DNA of 64,000 bases from an uncultured Gammaproteobacteria bacterium (GTDB lineage: Bacteria > Pseudomonadota > Gammaproteobacteria > Eutrophobiales > Eutrophobiaceae), in contig CATOTD010000012.1 in NCBI GenBank assembly GCA_951812995.1, positions 28,579 through 92,578 on the forward strand. The letters are read 5' to 3'. The notes under the pieces were generated by a model. It was not told the DNA's origin. It made no database searches and worked only from the letters and a program-made list of their open reading frames with translations. This document shows, in pieces, positions 9,112 to 18,007 of this stretch. The position numbers and the translations under genes are program-made. Position 1 is the first letter of the stretch. Every line of letters starts with the position of its first letter.

Positions 9112-12100
9112 CATACACCCGTTGTTCAGTATAAATATTTGCACTGCTGCGGCTTTCACATGGAAATATCCGCATGCTATTCAATACATCTATTAAGTCA
9201 TCAATACACCCTTCAGGGTCTATTATGTAACTTGAACCCCAACACCTCCAAAATCGCCATCCAATTCTTTCCATAGTGCGCTGCCTTTTCCAATCCTCCA
9301 TCCATTTTTCAGGTGGATGGTATTTATCACCATCTAATTCTATTGCCAACCTTCGATCATTGTCTCCTTCAACAACTAAATCAATTGAAAATGCCCCTAC
9401 TTTCACCTGGGGCATAATGTTGTATCCTTTTTCCACAAGACGCTTATATACATCCCTTTCAAATTCTGAATCACATAAAGCAATAGGGTTATTAATATGT
9501 TCATATTGAGGCATAGGTGATGAAAAATGACGAAGTATTTTTAAACGCAAATCTGACTCATTACTAAGGTCAGATTCTTGAATACTTCTATAAAGATACA
9601 TTCTATCTCTTGCCCTTGATAAAGCTACATTCATTCTTTGCTCAGCATCCCTCTTGTTCATTACAGCACCTTGATTGGAACCAGCAACCATTGATAAGAA
9701 CATAATATCTCTTTCTTTTCCCTGGAAAGTAGCCGCATCTCCACAAGCGATTCGATATTCTTGAAATATATCTTCACCCAATTCAATTAGTAATTGATCT
9801 TGAATATATTTTGCCTGCTGCGCCCCTATCAATGACAAAACACCAATACTACGCTTTTTGTATTTTGGGTCAGATACCAAAATTTTTATCTCGGCTATAA
9901 TTGCCTCGGCTTCTACTTCATTAATTTTACTTCTCTCATCACGACTACCTCCTTTGACATAAACATCAATCAATGGTGGAGTTAGCTTTTCAGATGATTT
10001 CGGTATTCTCAGCGGTATTAGTGGCTCATTATAAAACTGCATACTAAATCGAATAATGGGTTCTACACATCGAAAATGCTCGGTCAACATAATACGCTGA
10101 CCTGGAAATACAGCATTGGCAAGATCATATACAGAAATGCCAGGCAAAAGTAATTCTGCAAATGGCTGTTCCCTAAGAAAATTATGTTTAAGCTGTAATA
10201 TTTTTTCCTCAGCTAGAAAAGCCGCTGTTGGACTTACTTGCTTATCATCACCTACAATTAACAACTTCTTTGCTCTCAATATGGCAGGTAATGCAGTAAT
10301 ATCAGATTGTGATGCCTCATCAATAATCACCAAATCAAAGGAACCAAAATCTGATGGTAGGCTTTCACTAACTCTCCAAGTAGGCATAATCCAACATGGT
10401 ACACCCCCATAACAATCTTGCATTGCTCGGTAAGCATCTCTCCGATGTCTTGGTGCTCTCTTTCCAGTGCCTTTACCGATCTTTGCAACTGATGAAACAA
10501 AACGCATCAAAGCACCTTGAACACGTTCAGTCATGTTTTTGTGCAAACCAATATTTGTTTTTAAGTGTACAAGGTTCGAAAATGTTCTTTTTAGATCATT
10601 GTTAAGCGTTGATCTTTTTTCTGAAAGCTTCTTAAGTTGGTCACGTCCATCAATTTCATTCAAATACTGTTTACGCCGATTCCACTTCCACGCTTCAAAC
10701 CAATCAACTGGGGTTAGACTGTCTTCACCCTGCATTAGTGGCTCTAATTTAAGCTTAGCACCCCAAATGGGTGCACCTGACTCAGACACCTTACCTGAGA
10801 TATTTTCAATATCTTGAAAATAACTCGTTAACTTATTTAGTCTAATTAATTCAGAGACTAAACCCTGCCACTGCTGAATAATGTTATCTGATGAGTATTC
10901 AGGGTTACCTATAATATTTTTCAAAAATTTTCTAATACTATCTGTTATATCACCATCTGACTGTTTAAGTTTTTCCATCAAGCCTTGTAACTTGATACGT
11001 TGTGCACCAAGACTTATACGTGAGGTATTCAGTTCAATAGCTTGAATTATTTTACTTATTTCTAGTTTGTTTCGTACAATTTCAGGAACATTGATTCCAT
11101 GCGGGAATAGCTCAGTAATTTCTCGATTAAGAAAATTCCACTCATCCGCTATTGATCTAGCATCTGAGATTAATTTTTGTATAGACTGCACATCCTTAAA
11201 CGAGCTGCCATAGTGGTATTCAAGTTTTGGTAACTCAAGCTCTTGACCAGCATGATTCCATTGAATAATAAATTTCCGCATGTCATCTTGGTAATTCACA
11301 TAGTCAAGAACTGATTTCCATACTCTTGTATTTTTTGGCAGCTCTCCCTCGACTCTTGCTTGTTCAATAATACTTTTAGAATCCTTGTTACTAAAAGAAA
11401 AAATACTAAATGCTCTTTTATTGTTTACAAGGTTTTTCAAGGTTGCTTGTATATCATCAAAGCAAGAGTATGGATCAGGAATTTCTACAAGTGTCTTGAC
11501 GAATTGTTGTCGCCTATCTATCAAAGTAGACAAAGAAATTAACAACTCATCGAGTAATGACATATTGCCACCAGACTCTGGCAAATCATCAAGCCATGAA
11601 TAAAACAATTGTTTTAACCAGCGATCATCCTCAAATTTTTCTAAAAGGTTAGATAATTTCTGGAGTGGTTTAATCAGTCTCTTAGCTCGATCAACGGATT
11701 TCTCTACAGAAACAGCAAGTGGGGGTATATGACTAATTTTAGAATCTTCAGCAATTTTTGCAGACGTTGAAAGGTCGTCATGAATAGCAGCTATATTTGC
11801 ACTATCTGGTAAATCTTGAATATTTGGGATGGATTTACCCACATATACAATATCCTTCCCTACCTTTCTACGTGCTGCTCTAATTTTAGCAATATCTCGA
11901 TTAGTAAATTTTGGATTGTATTTTTCAGATGACCCTAGTTTATCTGGCAACCAATTATATCCATCAGCATTTATAACCAATTGAGCCAACTCCATTGCTG
12001 TTATATCTGTACCTTTTCTTTTCCCAACGGGGTTAAGTTGTTTTAATCCCCATTCTTTTATCTGCTCATCTATTTGAACTATTTCTTTGTTAAGTTGCTT

Positions 12101-13702
12101 AACTCTTAAGTCGCTCGATTCTGCCTCTTGATTCAACTCCCGTAAATTAGTTTGACTAACTAGGCCGGCTAACAACTCAACAGCAGCTTCAAGCTGTTTC
12201 ATACCTTGCCTTTCATTTGCAAGCAGGCTTATTGTTAAACTTCTTAATTCTTCAGGTATTTGCTCTTGCAATACTGACAGTGCAGGTTCACCTTTAGAAG
12301 TAACTAAAACACTCCTGCCAGTGGCTAAATAATGACAAATAATATTAGCAATAGTATGAGTTTTTCCTGTTCCAGGTGGCCCTTGAACCACTACACCATC
12401 ATTTTCTTCCAATCTATCTATTATTTGAACCTGCGAATCGTTAAAAGCTTTTGGAAAAAACAGTTCAGTTTTTTGCTTTAGCTTTGATAATGCACTTGAA
12501 GAAGGTAAAAAATTATCTGATAAAAATCCAGCACCTGTTTTTAACGGTTTTTTATCAGATAATTCTGTGATAATCTTTTTTGCAGGGTTTGGGATCTGAC
12601 TTTTTGCATTATTTGATTCTTCAAGTTTTTTCTTAAAGCGTTCTATATCTTGAATAAACCCGTTAACACTTCTTGGTCTTGCAAAAATAATCCAACTATC
12701 TGTTACTTCAAGAGAATCAGTTATTTTATTTGGCTCACGATTTTCCTTATTTGGATTTACATCAGGCCAATATGTACCACTTTCACTCAAATGCGTTGAA
12801 GCCTGCCTTAGTAGCGGCTCAAAACTTTCATGTATATATGGAGAAAATTCAATATCTTCTGACATTTCTGAGAAATATTTTTTCCCAAAACGCAACAGTG
12901 CATCTACACCTGGGTTTTTAAGTGCAAAATAGGCATCAATAGCAATTGTTGGGTCAGTATTTCTTGGAAGAACTAATATTGATCCATCTTTTTTATCAAC
13001 TTCAATTTCAATCGATTTTTCTATCAAAGGATGATTAATTGTGTGCCCTTCACATACCCACCTACTAATTCCAATACCTAATATTAATTCAATCGGCTGC
13101 TCATAACCTTGAGCTTCAATAGTTTGTTGCAGACTAAATAAAGAGTCATATATTTTAATCGTTTCTCTACGCAATTTTTCTTCTTCTGACCAAGGTAGCC
13201 ATTGTTCATTTAAGTAGAGATCAATATCTATTTTTACTTGAGTATTATTTTCTAATCGAAATATTACATCCTTTAGTTTGATTCCTGTTATTTGTTCTTT
13301 TAACGGATTAGTAACATCCCTTTCAGCTACAACACCTTCATCAATAAGTTTTTTAGCTTCTTGCTCTGGTAGTGTTTTGATTAATTTTTCTTTAACCTGA
13401 GGACTACTTTGCGGGTCATTACTAATAGTAACCCATTCCTGTATTTGTTCTGGAATTAATGGTGGAGAAAATCTTTTTAATCGCTCAACTCTCAACCAGA
13501 TAGAAACGCCATCATTATCAGTAATGTTATGCTGAATTCCAATTTTCCCTTTTAACTCATGTTCCCATATGTTCAGTTGTTTATATTCTTCTATTCTAAA
13601 AATAGGTTTTTGATTGAACCTTCCTACATGGCGCACATAATCAAGAAGCCCATCTAATCGGTTAATTGTTTCTGAACTCGTTTTTTCTGTACTTTTATTC
13701 AC
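9098..13702 (-). CDS. Large SF1 helicase fused to a PD-(D/E)XK (Vsr/MTES_1575-like) nuclease
   Basis: A 1534-aa protein. About the first 420 residues match no domain I recognise. A superfamily 1 helicase/ATPase follows: Walker A G-P-P-G-T-G-K-T near 440, Walker B L-V-I-I-D-E-A-S-Q-S-D near 1125, G-D-D-K-Q-V-S-P near 1150, and the arginine-finger motif N-V-A-L-S-R-A-R-D-R near 1357. A predicted helical insert of some 600 residues separates motifs I and II. The C-terminus (about 1405-1510) has the nuclease pattern S-E-F-E-R-D-V, F-S-I-D-L-V-V, L-A-I-E-L-D-G-D-K-Y-H. Such helicase-plus-Vsr-like proteins occur in anti-phage systems (for example Hhe), but no DUF4011 signature is seen here. The gene is AT-rich against the host genes and lies behind an XRE regulator. 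An antiviral role is inferred. Confidence 0.8.
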   Translation of the reverse strand: MNKSTEKTSSETINRLDGLLDYVRHVGRFNQKPIFRIEEYKQLNIWEHELKGKIGIQHNITDNDGVSIWLRVERLKRFSPPLIPEQIQEWVTISNDPQSSPQVKEKLIKTLPEQEAKKLIDEGVVAERDVTNPLKEQITGIKLKDVIFRLENNTQVKIDIDLYLNEQWLPWSEEEKLRRETIKIYDSLFSLQQTIEAQGYEQPIELILGIGISRWVCEGHTINHPLIEKSIEIEVDKKDGSILVLPRNTDPTIAIDAYFALKNPGVDALLRFGKKYFSEMSEDIEFSPYIHESFEPLLRQASTHLSESGTYWPDVNPNKENREPNKITDSLEVTDSWIIFARPRSVNGFIQDIERFKKKLEESNNAKSQIPNPAKKIITELSDKKPLKTGAGFLSDNFLPSSSALSKLKQKTELFFPKAFNDSQVQIIDRLEENDGVVVQGPPGTGKTHTIANIICHYLATGRSVLVTSKGEPALSVLQEQIPEELRSLTISLLANERQGMKQLEAAVELLAGLVSQTNLRELNQEAESSDLRVKQLNKEIVQIDEQIKEWGLKQLNPVGKRKGTDITAMELAQLVINADGYNWLPDKLGSSEKYNPKFTNRDIAKIRAARRKVGKDIVYVGKSIPNIQDLPDSANIAAIHDDLSTSAKIAEDSKISHIPPLAVSVEKSVDRAKRLIKPLQKLSNLLEKFEDDRWLKQLFYSWLDDLPESGGNMSLLDELLISLSTLIDRRQQFVKTLVEIPDPYSCFDDIQATLKNLVNNKRAFSIFSFSNKDSKSIIEQARVEGELPKNTRVWKSVLDYVNYQDDMRKFIIQWNHAGQELELPKLEYHYGSSFKDVQSIQKLISDARSIADEWNFLNREITELFPHGINVPEIVRNKLEISKIIQAIELNTSRISLGAQRIKLQGLMEKLKQSDGDITDSIRKFLKNIIGNPEYSSDNIIQQWQGLVSELIRLNKLTSYFQDIENISGKVSESGAPIWGAKLKLEPLMQGEDSLTPVDWFEAWKWNRRKQYLNEIDGRDQLKKLSEKRSTLNNDLKRTFSNLVHLKTNIGLHKNMTERVQGALMRFVSSVAKIGKGTGKRAPRHRRDAYRAMQDCYGGVPCWIMPTWRVSESLPSDFGSFDLVIIDEASQSDITALPAILRAKKLLIVGDDKQVSPTAAFLAEEKILQLKHNFLREQPFAELLLPGISVYDLANAVFPGQRIMLTEHFRCVEPIIRFSMQFYNEPLIPLRIPKSSEKLTPPLIDVYVKGGSRDERSKINEVEAEAIIAEIKILVSDPKYKKRSIGVLSLIGAQQAKYIQDQLLIELGEDIFQEYRIACGDAATFQGKERDIMFLSMVAGSNQGAVMNKRDAEQRMNVALSRARDRMYLYRSIQESDLSNESDLRLKILRHFSSPMPQYEHINNPIALCDSEFERDVYKRLVEKGYNIMPQVKVGAFSIDLVVEGDNDRRLAIELDGDKYHPPEKWMEDWKRQRTMERIGWRFWRCWGSSYIIDPEGCIDDLIDVLNSMRIFPCESRSSANIYTEQRVYEKKD

Positions 13703-13834
13703 ATTTTATTCCTGTGATCTTCTTTTCATTAAAAATATAAAATATCCGTATACAATATACTGGATACTGGAAAAAAATAAGAATTTTTGTTTGATAGACT
13801 TTTTACAACATTTCTATTTTTTTCTTAGAGACTA

Positions 13835-14140
13835 TTATAACTTTTTTAATAAATTAACCTGTTGTTTTCTATTCAACATCGAATAATTTATTAACAATTC
13901 AGCCAATTCGTCGGTTTCTGCATAAAAATATGCCGTAGGTACATTTAAAGCTTTCGCTAAATCTCTAAGTCGTTCATATTTGGGAATATGTATACCTTTT
14001 TCATATTGATTCATTTTTGCACTGGCATTATCTTCATCAATGCCAGCCAAAACACCTAACTGATGTTGAGTAAGCTCAGCTCTTAACCTTGCTTCTTTCA
14101 AACGTTTACTAAATGGCACTGTAGATTTCTTTTTAGTCAC
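13835..14140 (-). CDS. XRE-family helix-turn-helix transcriptional regulator
   Basis: A 101-aa protein with a Cro/C1-type HTH at about residues 12-65 (R-L-K-E-A-R-L-R-A-E-L-T-Q-H-Q-L-G, then M-N-Q-Y-E-K-G-I-H-I-P) and a short leucine-rich tail that may dimerise. The start is GTG at 14140 with GAGG nine bases upstream. It lies 132 bases ahead of the helicase-nuclease gene on the same strand and is divergent from the radC-like fragment. Two copies of the palindrome CTACG-N5-CGTAG sit just upstream and are the natural candidates for its operators, so it probably represses itself and the module. Identity as an XRE protein is firm; the targets are inferred. Confidence 0.85.
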   Translation of the reverse strand: MTKKKSTVPFSKRLKEARLRAELTQHQLGVLAGIDEDNASAKMNQYEKGIHIPKYERLRDLAKALNVPTAYFYAETDELAELLINYSMLNRKQQVNLLKKL

Positions 14141-14162
14141 AAATGAGCCTCATATCCTGAAG

Positions 14163-14177
14163 CTACGATTTTCGTAG
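14163..14177. promoter_or_regulatory. Operator 1 (CTACG-N5-CGTAG)
   Basis: Perfect 5-bp-arm palindrome CTACGATTTTCGTAG, 22 bases upstream of the XRE start codon. The same arms and spacing recur at 14197, with centres 34 bp apart, about three helical turns. Confidence 0.65.
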
Positions 14178-14196
14178 TATTTGCCTTGATTTTGTA

Positions 14197-14211
14197 CTAC
14201 GTTTTGCGTAG
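14197..14211. promoter_or_regulatory. Operator 2 (CTACG-N5-CGTAG)
   Basis: CTACGTTTTGCGTAG, extended to seven-base arms (TACTACG...CGTAGTA). A TTGACT at 14214-14219, possibly the -35 of the rightward radC-like gene, begins three bases after it, so a bound regulator could block that promoter as well as the leftward one. Confidence 0.65.
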
Positions 14212-14253
14212 TATTGACTTATGGAATCTAATTACTCAAGCTAAATAGTCGCA

Positions 14254-14652
14254 ATGAGCGAAAGAAATCATAAGCCTGAACAAATCCCAGCTTCCCCGAA
14301 AAGCAAAAAAACAGCCTCAATTCGCCTAAAGCGCAGTTCAGGTGATTTTTTATTGACAGCACAAGTCGATGAGCAGTTGATTATTGATGCAGCTAAATTA
14401 GCTATCGGCCGCCAGTTTAAGCGTCAATCTTTTATCTTGGACGATATTGATAAGGTGAAGGATTTTCTGGTGTTGAATATGGCGCTATTTGAGCGGGAGG
14501 TGTTTGCCTGCTTGTTTCTGGATAGTCGTCATCGTCTGATCTGTTTTGAGCCTGTTTTTTACGGCACTGTTAACCATGCGCAAACGGATGCCCGTGAGAT
14601 TATTAAGCAGGCTCTGGCTTGTAATGGAGTTATAACCAAATCTGGTGTCTGA
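14254..14652 (+). pseudogene. RadC-like (JAB domain) gene, 3' part lost to IS-B
   Basis: About 124 native codons remain before IS-B copy 2 begins at 14627; the last residues up to the stop at 14652 come from the IS. The segment [16 protein letters not shown] then [16 protein letters not shown] is typical of the RadC/DUF2466 family, just before its metal-binding H-x-H motif. That motif (H-N-H-P-S-G in relatives) should follow at once and is missing, so the protein cannot keep the JAB active site. RadC-like genes are frequent in defence and mobile islands. It is divergent from the XRE regulator and shares the operator region. Confidence 0.8.
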
Positions 14653-15999
14653 AGAGGTTGAAGTATGGGGCGTGCCTTGCTGAAATCGTTTTTGTCTGGA
14701 AATCGAAAGTAGCAAGAGGAGCCCGCCACACATGGCAAAAGATACTGTGATTGATCCGGGTAGACCGGAGGGAATTGATCCACTGACAGAACTACTCGGA
14801 TCGGGTGCGAAGCAGTTAATCGCCGAAGCGGTCCAGGCAGAGCCGGATGAGTTGATGACAAAGTTTGATGGTCACAAAACGGCTGACGGACGACAGCGCG
14901 TTGTCCGCAGTGGCCATCATCGCGAACGAGAGGTGATTACAGGGGTTGGCAAGGTCAGCGTCGAGGTGGCGAAGATCCGTAGCCGTGAAGGTACGCCGGA
15001 ATGTTTTCAATCTCTGGTTGTACCGCCCTGCATCCGGCGAACGGCGACGCTGGACGCGGCGAACCCCTGGCTTTATTTGAAGGGTGTTTCGAGTGGCCGG
15101 ATGCAGAGCGCACCGGAAGCTATTGCCGGCCCCGAGGCTAAAGGGCTGCCGGCCAGTGTCGCGGGGCGTTTGAAGCGGCAATGGGAAGCTGAATACAAGC
15201 AATGGTGTACTCGAGCGGTGTCTGATGAACGGGTCCATATCCGGGCTGATGGCATTTACAGTGGTCTCAGAGGCGACGATGGCCGATTGTGCTGCCTGGT
15301 TATCATCGGCGTGAACAGCCGGGGTCACAAGCACTTCCTGGCAATCGAAGATGGTGTCAGGCAGTCAAAACAGAGCTGGCGCGAGGTGTTGCTGTCTCTG
15401 AAACAACGGGGTCTGGACCAACCCCCGAAGTTGGCAATTGGAGACGGCGCCCCGGGCTTCCGGGCCGCAGTGGAGGAAGTGTATCCGGAGACGGGCGTTC
15501 AATGTTGCTGGATGCACAAGACCGGCAATGTGCTGAACTATCTGCCGAAGTCTGTTCAGGAGAAAGCAAAGCAGGGTCTGGATGGCAGAGGGCCGCGTTG
15601 ACGCAGAGCAGGTGTTCGATGACTTTGAGGAACGTTTCGGCGCAAAGTGTCCCAAGGCAGTGGCATGCTTATCGAAAGACCGTGATGCGTTGCTGGCATT
15701 TTATGACTTTCCAGCAGAGCACTGGAGCCACATCAGGACAACGAATGTCACCCCGTCGAGCTTTGCGACAATCCGGCATAGAACACGCCAGGCCAAAGGT
15801 TGTGTCACACGAATAACGATGCTGACGATGATCTGCAAGATGGGATTATGCGCAGAAGATTCCTGGCGCAAATTGAGAGGCTTCAGACACCTGGCGAAGG
15901 TGATTGAAGGCGTGAAGCTTAAAGATGGAATCGAGGTGAACGAGGACGACAAGGCAGCAGCATGATCAACTTGTCAGACACTACTTTTAACAATAGCTC
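14627..15999 (+). mobile_element. IS-B copy 2, IS256 (mutator) family
   Basis: A 1373-bp element from GAGTTATAACCAAATCTGGT to the right end CAATAGCTC at 15999. It is more diverged and GC-richer than the other copies. The flanks are unrelated genes (radC-like on the left, kdgK on the right), so it marks a deletion or rearrangement joint rather than a simple insertion. Flanking octamers TTGTAATG and TTGTGCTG are only partly alike. Confidence 0.85.
14732..15965 (+). pseudogene. IS-B transposase copy 2, frameshifted by an 11-bp deletion
   Basis: The N-terminal 280 or so residues are uninterrupted from ATG 14732 and include the first catalytic Asp region (R-A-D-G-I-Y-S-G-L-R-G-D-D-G) and L-A-I-G-D-G-A-P-G-F. 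Near 15581 the 11 bases CATGATATCTG, present in copy 1, are missing between two TCTG words. The frame shifts and ends at 15601; the C-terminal part continues in the other frame to 15965. The Glu motif again reads N-V-T-P-S-S-F. Copies 3 and 5 share the same deletion. Confidence 0.85.
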
Positions 16000-16216
16000 T
16001 TGTGCTGTCTATGCGCAGGCTAATATTGTTTATATAGCCGACAATCATGTTGAGCATGTGGTTGATATCTGTGCTGCTGGCGATTCATTTGCTGCCGCTT
16101 ATCTGTGCAGTCGATTTTCGGGAGGTAGCTACACGCAAGCGGCCAAAGCTGGACACGATCTAGCCGCAATCGTGATCCAATACCCAGGTGCCATTGTACC
16201 TATGAATGCGCTATAA
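16000..16216 (+). pseudogene. kdgK: 2-keto-3-deoxygluconate kinase (PfkB family), 3' fragment
   Basis: The last 72 codons of a PfkB-family sugar kinase, open towards IS-B copy 2. The fragment has the family's C-terminal signature around A-A-G-D-S-F-A-A-A-Y-L with the catalytic Asp, then A-A-K-A-G-H-D-L-A-A-I-V-I-Q-Y-P-G-A-I-V-P, which matches KDG kinases best. The N-terminal substrate and lid domain is gone and not found elsewhere in the window. Its place directly upstream of zwf-pgl-edd fits a role in feeding KDG into the Entner-Doudoroff route before disruption. Confidence 0.75.
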
Positions 16217-16551
16217 AATACCCCGCCGGTTGCGCTAACCGCTAAGAAAAGCGACCTGATCCAAGCCTGATTTTATACAATATGCTTTGTTACATACATT
16301 AAAGCCAATGCAACAATCTCTTGCCTGCCGTCTAAAAATCCTGAAAAACAAAATGCTGATCTGTCACCAAACGATTGTATTCACCAGTATTTCCTAATTG
16401 ATGTATTGGAGTAGAACTGCTTTTTATGGTTGTTAATGTATATGTGCTAATATGACACACTATAGATACAAATATAAGCATAGCTTTTACCGTACCACTT
16501 ACTTGAATTCCTACTCAAGATAACGCTACTACTATAGGCGACTCTACATTT
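16217..16551. other. Intergenic region before zwf
   Basis: 335 AT-rich bases with no gene recognised. Presumably it carries the zwf promoter, but no hexamer pair with good spacing stands out. TAATAT near 16448 with TTGTTA upstream has too short a spacer. Confidence 0.4.
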
Positions 16552-17985
16552 ATGCGGGCTGATTTTCTTATTATTGGTGGACATGGCGACTTGGCCTTAC
16601 GCAAGTTGTATCCGGCACTTTATTATCTGCAAAAATTCAATCATCTAACAGATGATTTGCGTATCATAGTCGTTGCCCGGCAAGCACTTTCAAAGCAGGC
16701 TTTGATTGACAAAATACGTCTTCGCATCGATGCCAGCGAGCAGGGTCTTGATGCGGCGGAGTGGGAAAAATTTGTTGCGCGATTATGCTACCACGTTGGG
16801 GATGCTACCGATCCTGTCTTTTTATCGGCCTTGCGCGATAAAAGTTTTAATGACAGTGCGCGTGAACTCGTCATCTATTTGGCGATACCACCGGATATTA
16901 TTTTTTCTATTTGTAAGGCCTTACAACAAGCCGACATCATGCGTCCTAATATACGGTTGGTAATAGAAAAACCGCTTGGAAACAATTTGGAATCGTTTAA
17001 CAGCATTAATCAGGTGCTGTTGTCTATTTGCACGCCGCAACAGATTTACAGGATAGACCATTACCTTGGTAAAGAAGCGGCACAAAACCTTTTAGCGCTA
17101 CGCTTTGCCAACACTTTTCTTGAGCCATTGTGGAACGCCCATCATATCGATCATGTACAGATCAACGTGCTGGAGACAGTCGGTATTGAAGGACGCTGGC
17201 AGTTTTATGAACAGACCGGGGCTTTGCGTGATATGGTGCAGAGTCATTTGTTACAGTTACTCTGCCTCGTCGCTATGGAACCGCCGGCCAAAATGTTTGG
17301 CGAGTCGGTGTATAACGCTAAACTCAAGGTGTTAATGAGCCTGCGTAAAATTGATGAACATAACCTGCGCCAATGTGTGGTTCGAGGTCAATATACAAGG
17401 GGTACTGTGGATGGGCAGGCCGTGCCCGGCTACCTTGAGGAGAGTGATGCCGACCAACATTCTACAACTGAGACCTTTATTGCGATAAAGGCATCGTTGG
17501 ATAATTGGCGTTGGGGCGGCGTACCTTTTTATTTGCGCACCGGAAAACGTATGCAGAAACGTTATACTGAAATCGTAGTACAGTTTCAGAATGTGCCGCA
17601 CAAGGTCTTTGCCGAGGATCAAGCAAACCGTCTAGTCATCCGTTTACAACCCGATGAGAGCATCCGTTTATACCTGATGAATAAAGTCCCGGGCATAGAC
17701 ACGACAACCCGTCTGCATCCGACTGCTTTGAACCTGTCCTTGAGTGAGGCTTTCCCGGGGCTACATATACCCGATGCCTATGAGCGTTTGTTACAGGATG
17801 CCCTACGCGCTAACAATACGCTATTTACACATTCAGAAGAGCTTGAGCTAAGCTGGAAATGGGTGGATGACATCATTGCTACTTGGCAAAGTCTTGATTA
17901 CAAGCCTATCCCTTATGCCGCAGGTGGCGACGGTCCGGCCGCTGGCATTGCATTGATTACCGATGATAATCGAGTCTGGTATTAG
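16552..17985 (+). CDS. zwf: Glucose-6-phosphate 1-dehydrogenase
   Basis: Oxidises glucose 6-phosphate to 6-phosphogluconolactone with NAD(P)+, the first step shared by the pentose phosphate and Entner-Doudoroff routes. The 477-aa length is close to normal. The nucleotide-binding loop usually G-A-S/T-G-D-L-A reads G-G-H-G-D-L-A at about residues 8-14. The active-site motif R-I-D-H-Y-L-G-K-E is intact near 166-174, and Y-L-R-T-G-K-R-M occurs near 325. ATG 16552 leaves only about seven residues before the dinucleotide loop, shorter than most. It is followed by pgl after 22 bases and by edd, so these form one operon. Confidence 0.94.
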   Translation: MRADFLIIGGHGDLALRKLYPALYYLQKFNHLTDDLRIIVVARQALSKQALIDKIRLRIDASEQGLDAAEWEKFVARLCYHVGDATDPVFLSALRDKSFNDSARELVIYLAIPPDIIFSICKALQQADIMRPNIRLVIEKPLGNNLESFNSINQVLLSICTPQQIYRIDHYLGKEAAQNLLALRFANTFLEPLWNAHHIDHVQINVLETVGIEGRWQFYEQTGALRDMVQSHLLQLLCLVAMEPPAKMFGESVYNAKLKVLMSLRKIDEHNLRQCVVRGQYTRGTVDGQAVPGYLEESDADQHSTTETFIAIKASLDNWRWGGVPFYLRTGKRMQKRYTEIVVQFQNVPHKVFAEDQANRLVIRLQPDESIRLYLMNKVPGIDTTTRLHPTALNLSLSEAFPGLHIPDAYERLLQDALRANNTLFTHSEELELSWKWVDDIIATWQSLDYKPIPYAAGGDGPAAGIALITDDNRVWY

Positions 17986-18007
17986 CCTGGTATTAGCCTG
18001 GTATTAG
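17976..18007 (+). repeat. Triplicated 11-bp unit at the zwf stop codon
   Basis: CTGGTATTAGC occurs nearly three times in tandem (17976, 17987, 17998). The first copy encodes the last residues and TAG stop of zwf. The duplication fills the zwf-pgl gap up to the pgl ATG, leaving no evident Shine-Dalgarno sequence for pgl. Confidence 0.9.
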
